The notes under the pieces were generated by a model, which saw nothing but the letters and a program-made list of their open reading frames with translations, searched no databases and had not been told where the DNA came from. Below are positions 57,916 to 64,000 of a stretch of DNA of 64,000 bases, one piece after another. The first letter of the stretch is position 1, and every line of letters starts with the position of its first letter. A program made the position numbers and the translations under genes. Source of the stretch: Chlorobium sp. (lineage in GTDB: Bacteria > Bacteroidota > Chlorobiia > Chlorobiales > Chlorobiaceae); assembly GCA_005862285.1 (NCBI GenBank), contig SZXW01000010.1, positions 558,001-622,000 on the forward strand, given 5' to 3'.

Positions 57916-57947
57916 AAAGCCGGTTTTTTTAGCCGGCTTTCTATTTT
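57916..57947 (+). terminator. Intrinsic terminator after tpx
   Basis: Perfect 8-bp stem AAAGCCGG / CCGGCTTT around TTTTTTTAG, then CTATTTTT. It lies 33 bp after the tpx stop. Confidence 0.85.
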
Positions 57948-58016
57948 TCAACGTACCTTATACTGCTGTATGTTTATTCATTGACGTCACTTACAACATG
58001 TAAAACCCTCACCGTC

Positions 58017-59987
58017 ATGACTCCTGAACTCTCTGTACTCTGTAAGGACGATATAGAAAAACGTCTTTGCGATATCGATTTTCAATCGCTGGTTGAACAC
58101 AGGACATTCCATCCTTCTCCGGCTTCATGGGCAGATGAAGTGCTTTATTTTCTTTTTCTTGACCGTTTTTCAGACGGAAAGGAATACGGGGGATTCGCTG
58201 ATAGCAAAGGGGTTCCGGTTGAAGCTCTTGCAGATGCTCGAACCACGCCTCTTTTCGATCCTTTTACCGACAGCGGGTCCGCTGAAAGGGAAGCCTGGTT
58301 CGAAGCCGGCAGAACATGGTGCGGAGGCACTATTGCCGGTATGAAGCAGAAGCTCGGATATCTGTCGAGGCTCGGCATTACCGCCATATGGGTAAGCCCT
58401 GTGTTCAGGCAGGTGACCGGGAGCAATGATTACCACGGTTACGGGATACAGAATTTTCTTGATGTCGATCCGCATTTCGGCTCAAGGGATGAACTGAAGG
58501 ATTTTGTGCAGGCTGCACATGAAGCTGGCATCAGGGTGATCCTCGACATCATTATCAACCATGCCGGCGATGTGTTCGCTTACGAAGGCAACCAGCGTTA
58601 TTTCTACCATGAAGGTCTGCAGTGGCCTGTGAGCGGATACCGGCTTTCAAGCGGAGAAGCGGGAAGCCTGGCATTCAGGGCGGCTCCTTCATGCTATGAA
58701 AGCGGTGCCTGGCCTGACGGCAGTGTCTGGCCTGAAGAACTTCAGTCGCCGGAAACCTGGAGCAGGCAAGGTGAAATAAGGGCATGGGATACATTTCCTG
58801 AATTTCTCGACGGGGACTTCTGTAGCCTGAAGGATGTCAACCTTGGAAATGCATTGAGGGATCCTGAGGCTTTACAGGATATAGAACGGCGTATCAGGGA
58901 GTTCGTTCCGTCGGACGCCCTTCGGCATCTCACCGATGTCTACCGGTTCTGGATTGCCTATGCCGATATCGACGGCTACCGGCTCGATACCGTTAAACAT
59001 ATGGAACCGGGAGCCGTAAGGTTTTTTGTCACCGCCATTCATGAATTTGCGGAATCCATCGGAAAAGAGAATTTCACGATTATCGGTGAAATCACGGGAG
59101 GTCGTGCCAATGCGGAAACACTCCTCAATGCGACAGGTCTCGATGCCGCCCTCGGAATCGATGATATTCCGGACAAGCTCGAGTTTCTGGTGAAGGGGTG
59201 GCGAAGCCCGGGTAATCCCGAAACGGCCGATCAGGAAGGGTATTTCGATCTGTTCAGGAACAGTATCCTCGATAACCGGAGAAGCCATCAGTGGTATTCG
59301 AAACAGATCGTCACGATGCTCGACGATCACGACCAGGTCGGTGTCCGGCACAAGTTCCGTTTCTGTGGAGATTCTTCCCGCAGCACCCGGCTGCTGCGTC
59401 CGGCGCTCGGTCTGAACCTTACCTCTGCAGGCATTCCCTGTATTTACTATGGAACGGAACAGGCATTCGACGGTGCGGACAATCGGAGCAGCAATGACGA
59501 TTCATGGAGTGACGTTTTTCTGCGTGAGTGTATGTTCGGCGGGCCATTCGGCTCGTACCAGAGCACAGGTCGTCATTTTTTCAATGAGGAGCATGAGGCT
59601 TACCGGTTCGTTCAGGAGGTCAGTCTTCTCAGGAAAGAGCACATAGCGCTAAGAAGAGGCAGACAGTACCTGAGACAGGTATCGGAAAGCGGGCTGGACC
59701 GGGACTTTTACTACCCGCAGCCTGTCAACGGTGAACTCCACTGGATTGTAGCCTGGTCGAGGATTTTCGACAGGTCCGAATACCTTTGTGCGATCAATAC
59801 CGATACCGAACGCGGGCTCAGCATATGGGTCGTTGCAGACAGCGGTATTCATCCTTCAGGCAGCCTTATGGAATGTCTCTATTCAACCGATCCGCTGCAG
59901 GCGGGGGATAAATCGCAGGTATCGGCTGCAATGGGTTCTGCTGTCCGCATATCGGTACCTCCTGCGGGGTTTGTTGTGTACAGGTAA
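58017..59987 (+). CDS. Glycoside hydrolase family 13 (alpha-amylase-type) protein
   Basis: From ATG 58017 (MTPELSVL; the track start at 57981 is TTG), 656 aa. GH13 conserved regions are all present: region I DIIINHAGD, region II DGYRLDTVKHM (nucleophile Asp), region III IIGEITGG (acid/base Glu), region IV TMLDDHDQVG. The cytoplasmic enzyme (no signal peptide) acts on alpha-glucans, perhaps glycogen turnover or trehalose/maltose chemistry; exact specificity cannot be told. The N-terminal 60 residues precede the barrel and have no known domain. Confidence 0.92.
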   Translation: MTPELSVLCKDDIEKRLCDIDFQSLVEHRTFHPSPASWADEVLYFLFLDRFSDGKEYGGFADSKGVPVEALADARTTPLFDPFTDSGSAEREAWFEAGRTWCGGTIAGMKQKLGYLSRLGITAIWVSPVFRQVTGSNDYHGYGIQNFLDVDPHFGSRDELKDFVQAAHEAGIRVILDIIINHAGDVFAYEGNQRYFYHEGLQWPVSGYRLSSGEAGSLAFRAAPSCYESGAWPDGSVWPEELQSPETWSRQGEIRAWDTFPEFLDGDFCSLKDVNLGNALRDPEALQDIERRIREFVPSDALRHLTDVYRFWIAYADIDGYRLDTVKHMEPGAVRFFVTAIHEFAESIGKENFTIIGEITGGRANAETLLNATGLDAALGIDDIPDKLEFLVKGWRSPGNPETADQEGYFDLFRNSILDNRRSHQWYSKQIVTMLDDHDQVGVRHKFRFCGDSSRSTRLLRPALGLNLTSAGIPCIYYGTEQAFDGADNRSSNDDSWSDVFLRECMFGGPFGSYQSTGRHFFNEEHEAYRFVQEVSLLRKEHIALRRGRQYLRQVSESGLDRDFYYPQPVNGELHWIVAWSRIFDRSEYLCAINTDTERGLSIWVVADSGIHPSGSLMECLYSTDPLQAGDKSQVSAAMGSAVRISVPPAGFVVYR

Positions 59988-60059
59988 GCGTTATATATTA
60001 TTACTGTTCGAATAATTTTTACCGCTGTTGCAAGTTATCCAACAATGAAAAGCTGAACG

Positions 60060-60716
60060 ATGTTTACCGGAATTGTCAAGGATGTCGGAATGGTAAAAGG
60101 GGTTACCCCGCGGAACGGAGGGCTGAGGCTCAGGGTGCAGTATATAAACATCGGAGAGTTCGGCGGGCTTTCTGTCGACGAAAGCGTCAGCATCAACGGT
60201 GTCTGCCAGACTGTCGTAGCCTTTGGCGAAAACTGGTTTGAAGTTGACAGCGTGGAAGAGACCCTGTCGAAGACAACCTTTGGTTCACTGCGTAATGGTT
60301 CAAGGGTGAATCTCGAACGGGCAGTGAGGCCTATGGACCGGCTTGGCGGTCATTTCGTGCTCGGCCATGTCGATTGTGCCGCATCTGTCCATGAAATAAA
60401 GGAACTTGGCACCAGCCGCGAGATCTGGATATCGTTTCCTGAAACGTTCAACCCCTACATCGTTCCGGCCGGTTCCATCACCATCGACGGTGTGAGCCTC
60501 ACTGTTGCAAAACTTGAAACCGAGCGCTTCGCGGTTGCGGTTATTCCCTATACAGTTTCGCATACCACCCTGAACCTGCTCAGGGCGGGCAGCAGTGTCA
60601 ATCTCGAGTTCGACATTCTCGGCAAATATGTTGCCCGGCAGCTTGCTTCCCGGCAGTCACCTGAACCTCCGGTTTCAACCATAAACGAGTCCTGGCTTCG
60701 TGAACATGGATTTTAA
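60060..60716 (+). CDS. ribE: Riboflavin synthase alpha chain
   Basis: Dismutates two lumazine molecules to riboflavin. It has 218 aa. Two lumazine-binding barrels: MFTGIVKDVGMV...SINGVCQTVV...LERAVRPMDRLGGHFVLGHVD, and the second half VPAGSITIDGVSLTVA...TLNLLRAGSSVNLEFDILGKYV. The rarA start codon follows the stop immediately, so the genes are probably co-transcribed and coupled. Confidence 0.97.
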   Translation: MFTGIVKDVGMVKGVTPRNGGLRLRVQYINIGEFGGLSVDESVSINGVCQTVVAFGENWFEVDSVEETLSKTTFGSLRNGSRVNLERAVRPMDRLGGHFVLGHVDCAASVHEIKELGTSREIWISFPETFNPYIVPAGSITIDGVSLTVAKLETERFAVAVIPYTVSHTTLNLLRAGSSVNLEFDILGKYVARQLASRQSPEPPVSTINESWLREHGF

Positions 60717-62060
60717 ATGGCCGTAAAAGCAGATATCCAGCCCGATCTTTTCGGGTTTTCACCGTCAGCCGGAGGCGGAGAGCTTTTTCAGCCCCTTGCT
60801 GAACGTGTCCGTCCGCACAAGCTTGACGACATTGCCGGGCAGGAGCATCTTGTGGGCCCCGACGGGCCGCTTCGCCGCTATCTTCTTTCAGGCCAGGTTC
60901 CGTCGATGATTTTCTGGGGACCTCCGGGTTCCGGTAAAACAACGCTTGCCGAAATTTTCGCCCATTCCATGAATTACCGGTTCGAGCAGCTTTCAGCTAT
61001 CGATTCAGGGGTGAAGGATGTCAGGAGGGCGCTTGAAAACGCTGAAAAATCAAGACGTGCCGGATTCAGTACGATCCTCTTCATCGATGAAATCCACCGT
61101 TTCAACAAAGCCCAGCAGGACACGCTGCTTCATGCCATCGAACAGGGCGTGATCGTGCTGATCGGGGCGACAACCGAAAATCCTTCCTTCGAAGTGAACG
61201 CGGCTCTTCTCAGCAGGATGCAGGTCTATATCCTCAAACCTCTCGGACCCGGAGAAATCGAAGCGGTCGTTCACCGTGCGCTGAAGGAGGACCGCTTGCT
61301 GAAGGACCGTTCGATCAGGATACGCGATCTTGACTTTCTCCTGCAGTTTTCCGGAGGCGATGCCCGCAAAGCGCTCAATGCCGTTGAAGCCGCTGTTTCA
61401 CTTCTCCCGAAGGATGCAACGGAACTTGTGCTGACCCGTGAACTCCTCGAACAGGCACTGCAGCATCGTGCACCGATCTATGACAAGGGAGGAGAGTACC
61501 ACTATGACATCATTTCGGCATTCATAAAATCGATGCGCGGTTCCGATCCCGATGCGGCGCTTTTCTGGCTTGCCCGGATGATCCAGGGAGGGGAAGACCC
61601 GAAATTCATCGCCCGCAGGATGGTGATTTTTGCAAGCGAAGATATCGGCAATGCCGATCCTTACGCATTGACCCTTGCGATTTCCGTATTTCATGCAGTT
61701 GAGCTTATCGGGCTTCCGGAAGCGAGGATCAACCTTGCCCAGGGGGTTACCTACCTTTCATCAGCCCCGAAATCGAATGCAAGCTACCAGGGGCTCAATG
61801 AAGCGATGGGTGATGCAGCCAATCTCCAGCATCTGCCTGTTCCGCTTCATTTACGCAACGCCCCGACCAAACTCATGAAAAACGAGGGATATGGGGCCGG
61901 GTACAAATATCCCCACAGCTTTCCGGGGCATTTTGTCCGGGAGCGGTATTTTCCCGAAGGAATGGATATCAGGGCATACTACCGTCCCGGTGATGAGGGG
62001 AGGGAAAAGTTTCTCAGGGAACGGCTCGATGGTTTATGGAACGATCGATACCGGTTATGA
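60717..62060 (+). CDS. rarA: Replication-associated recombination protein A (RarA/MgsA)
   Basis: A clamp-loader-related AAA+ ATPase acting at stalled forks. It has 447 aa: Walker [15 protein letters not shown], Walker [19 protein letters not shown], sensor-1 region [13 protein letters not shown], and the C-terminal tetramerisation region [12 protein letters not shown]...[15 protein letters not shown]. The ATG at 60717 directly follows the ribE stop (TAAATG). Confidence 0.96.
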   Translation: MAVKADIQPDLFGFSPSAGGGELFQPLAERVRPHKLDDIAGQEHLVGPDGPLRRYLLSGQVPSMIFWGPPGSGKTTLAEIFAHSMNYRFEQLSAIDSGVKDVRRALENAEKSRRAGFSTILFIDEIHRFNKAQQDTLLHAIEQGVIVLIGATTENPSFEVNAALLSRMQVYILKPLGPGEIEAVVHRALKEDRLLKDRSIRIRDLDFLLQFSGGDARKALNAVEAAVSLLPKDATELVLTRELLEQALQHRAPIYDKGGEYHYDIISAFIKSMRGSDPDAALFWLARMIQGGEDPKFIARRMVIFASEDIGNADPYALTLAISVFHAVELIGLPEARINLAQGVTYLSSAPKSNASYQGLNEAMGDAANLQHLPVPLHLRNAPTKLMKNEGYGAGYKYPHSFPGHFVRERYFPEGMDIRAYYRPGDEGREKFLRERLDGLWNDRYRL

Positions 62061-62118
62061 TTGCAGTGAAACCGGTTGCTCTTTGTATATTCAAGCCAAT
62101 GCTTTCAAAGGGAATTGA

Positions 62119-63525
62119 ATGCAGGCTTTTTTCATCATGAAAGATCCAGTTATGAACAAGAGGATAAGCACGTTACTGTTTTTCTTTTTCCTGCTCTTCG
62201 GGTATCCGGCATTCTCGCAGCTTCACGCGGCAGAGACATCTGCCGGCATGCCAGTTTCTCTTGAGGATGCCGTTCGTATAGGGCTCGAGAAAAGCCGCGC
62301 ACTTGAAATCGCCCGACTCGACAGACAGATGGCGGGCCAGAAAATCCGCGAAACCTGGTCACAGGTTCTTCCGCAGATTTCGGCGGATTTTACCTATACC
62401 CGCACTATCCAGCCAATGGTGCTCATTCTTCCACCCAGTCCTCTTTTCCCGAATGGCCAGTTTAATATAAGCACCGATAACGCGGGTGCCGCGAATGTCA
62501 ATGTCAACCAGTCTGTTTTCAACCTCGCCGCGATTGCGGGTATCAGGGCGGCAAATGTCGTTCGCAGAATGAGTGACGAGGCATACAGGAATGCCGAAAC
62601 CGGAGTCATTACCGATATTAAAATGGCCTATTTCGATGCACTGATCTCGAAAGACCAACTGAGGCTCATCGAACAGAGCATTTCGCGCTGGGAAGAATCA
62701 CGTAAAGACACAAAGGCGATGTTCCGCCAGGGAATAGCCGCCGACATCGATACCCTCAAAGCTTTTCTCTCGGTCGAAAACCTAAGGCCCGATCTCATTC
62801 AGGCCCAGAACCGCGTCGGTATCACCATGACGAAGCTGAAAAACGCCATGGGCATATCTCCTGACAGCAGTATTATCCTTACCGGAAAGCTCGAAGTGCT
62901 TCCTTCATCTTATCCTTCAGAAATCACAGCAGCATATAGCGAAGCCCTTGCATCGAGGCCGGATCTTCATCAACTCGAGCTTCAGGTCAAGGCGGAGGGA
63001 GAACAGGTTTCCGCAGCAAATGCCGAGCATTTTCCGATACTTTCAGCGTTCGGGAAATGGGAAAAACAGACTGGTTTCAACGACGATACGAGGCTTGCCG
63101 ATGCTCTATGGCCTGTATCATCTTCGGTTGGTCTGAAGGTATCGCTTCCTATCTTTACAGGCTTCCGCATAAGCGCAAAAGTTCAGGAGGCCAGGATCGC
63201 TCAGCTTCAGACAAAGACAAGGTATGAGGATCTCAAGGCAAATATCCGTGCGGAAATTGAAATAAGACTGTCGAATTTCAGGGAGTCGCAGAAACGGATC
63301 GAGGTTCAGTCAAAAACCATCGGCGTAGCCGAGAGAAGTTATAAAATTTCCCTGTTGCGTTTCAGGGAAGGAATTGGTTCGCGACTGGAACTCACCGATG
63401 CCGAACTGCAGCTCAACAAGGCAAAAACCAATCATCTGCAGGCAATCTACGACTATCTTGTTGCCAGCGTTCAGCTTGACAAGTCTTTGGGTAGATCCTC
63501 GTCTCAGGTTTTGACGGCGAAATAA
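62119..63525 (+). CDS. TolC-family outer membrane efflux protein
   Basis: Outer-membrane channel-tunnel protein for efflux or type I secretion. It has 468 aa; the likely start is the internal ATG at 62152 (MNKRISTLLFFFFLLFGYPAFS, a signal peptide) or the first ATG at 62119. Two structurally repeated halves of about 210 residues, each with long coiled coils and a 'ASRPDLHQLELQ'-type motif (EALASRPDLHQLELQVKAEG), are typical. No periplasmic adaptor or pump gene lies in the window on its right, and it is 40 kb from the RTX gene, so its partner is unknown. Its end overlaps the convergent methyltransferase gene by 22 bp. Confidence 0.92.
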   Translation: MQAFFIMKDPVMNKRISTLLFFFFLLFGYPAFSQLHAAETSAGMPVSLEDAVRIGLEKSRALEIARLDRQMAGQKIRETWSQVLPQISADFTYTRTIQPMVLILPPSPLFPNGQFNISTDNAGAANVNVNQSVFNLAAIAGIRAANVVRRMSDEAYRNAETGVITDIKMAYFDALISKDQLRLIEQSISRWEESRKDTKAMFRQGIAADIDTLKAFLSVENLRPDLIQAQNRVGITMTKLKNAMGISPDSSIILTGKLEVLPSSYPSEITAAYSEALASRPDLHQLELQVKAEGEQVSAANAEHFPILSAFGKWEKQTGFNDDTRLADALWPVSSSVGLKVSLPIFTGFRISAKVQEARIAQLQTKTRYEDLKANIRAEIEIRLSNFRESQKRIEVQSKTIGVAERSYKISLLRFREGIGSRLELTDAELQLNKAKTNHLQAIYDYLVASVQLDKSLGRSSSQVLTAK

Positions 63526-64000
63526 ACCAGGCTCGATGACCGGCCGGGGTGGATAATGCTTCTGCCTCCATAAAAGCCGGCCTTGAAGAGCGCCCATGCT
63601 TTGCTGAAGAGATGAAACGGTTTTTTCAGGTTGCTGCACGCGAGTTTTTCACTGAAGAAAAAATTATACAGCGTGTCCGGAAAGTAAGTTCTGGATGCGA
63701 GGATCCTGAGTTTATGCCTTTCGAGAAGTTTTTCGAGAGTGCCGGGAGAAAAATGAAAGAGATGGCGGGGTGCATCCCAGGCAATCCAGTTTTCCCGGTA
63801 ATGTTCCGCATCGAAACTATCTGCATTGGGAACTGCGATTACTATTCTGCCCTCCGGGGCGAGCATTTCTGATATACGGGCAAGTGTTTCATTTATGGTA
63901 TGGATATGTTCGAGAGCATGCCACAGGACAATGCGGTCGAATGTTCTTGCTTCCCACATTCCTGAGTGAATTGAACCGTGTATTTCAAGATTGAATGCGC
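63504..64000 (-). CDS. SAM-dependent methyltransferase (partial, starts beyond the window)
   Basis: The frame runs open through the right edge; the visible Met at 63959 is internal. What is seen is the C-terminal part of a class I methyltransferase: FDRIVLWHALEHIHTINETLARISEMLAPEGRIVIAVPN (motif post I and motifs II-III), then a YRENWIAWDAPRHLFHFSPGTLEKLL segment typical of family 11/23 methyltransferases seen in surface-polysaccharide clusters. The N-terminal SAM-binding GxGxG is outside. Substrate unknown. Confidence 0.88.
   Translation of the reverse strand, partial: AFNLEIHGSIHSGMWEARTFDRIVLWHALEHIHTINETLARISEMLAPEGRIVIAVPNADSFDAEHYRENWIAWDAPRHLFHFSPGTLEKLLERHKLRILASRTYFPDTLYNFFFSEKLACSNLKKPFHLFSKAWALFKAGFYGGRSIIHPGRSSSLVYFAVKT

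Overview
The window looks like chromosome of a green sulfur bacterium (Chlorobiaceae; Chlorobium, Prosthecochloris or a close relative). The pointers are a chlorosome-envelope-type [2Fe-2S] protein, the thioredoxin-reductase-like ferredoxin:NADP reductase, a CrtB-type phytoene synthase, MenA and general gene content. No database search was possible, so the taxonomic call is inference. Almost all of the window is ordinary single-copy chromosome. I saw no prophage, transposase, rRNA or tRNA gene.

Layout. 1-1933: 5' part of mutS (minus, cut by the left edge). 2136-4321 (plus): small membrane protein, rplU-rpmA, mdh. 4322-5073: gene-free, with two copies of a three-hairpin cassette, each holding one type I-E-like CRISPR repeat, plus a dispersed repeat. 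5074-10672 (minus): a probable operon of a Cys-rich small protein, ferredoxin:NADP reductase, menA, aguB, an M48 protease and aguA. 10800-13820: hisF, a Sel1 protein, PPK2 and a ferredoxin-nitroreductase. 13853-23119 (minus): a PD40 beta-propeller protein and a ~2570-residue secreted RTX protein with three blocks of seven FG-GAP repeats. 23834-25320: an MTD1-type methylene-THF dehydrogenase overlapping a cyclodeaminase-type methenyl-THF cyclohydrolase. 25440-27320: B12-binding radical SAM enzyme.

27695-36407 (minus) is the most distinctive region, a potassium-uptake locus. In transcription order it holds a decayed sigma-54 activator remnant, a HAMP-PAS histidine kinase, a 30-residue membrane microprotein, kdpF, kdpA, kdpB, kdpC, and a KdpD-like protein whose kinase half is replaced by a PTS EIIA domain. 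KdpF and the microprotein are absent from the ORF track.

36561-64000: LptF/G-type permease, thioesterase, an unusual solitary MreB-like protein, UDP-glucuronate epimerase, a heptamer tandem repeat, lysS, crtB, hflX-ybeY, a DUF4412-type lipoprotein, the chlorosome-type protein with helix-hairpin-helix repeats, rqcH, a membrane DnaJ protein, dCMP deaminase-ribD, DoxX, an ABC ATPase, L,D-transpeptidase, tpx, a GH13 enzyme, ribE-rarA, a TolC-type protein and a partial methyltransferase.

How genes work together: aguA+aguB give putrescine from agmatine; the folate pair splits between two proteins what FolD does in one; kdpFABC with the EIIA fusion suggests K+ uptake tied to PTS-type phosphorylation; ribD and ribE serve riboflavin synthesis; crtB, menA, the ferredoxin reductase and the chlorosome-type protein fit phototrophic metabolism.
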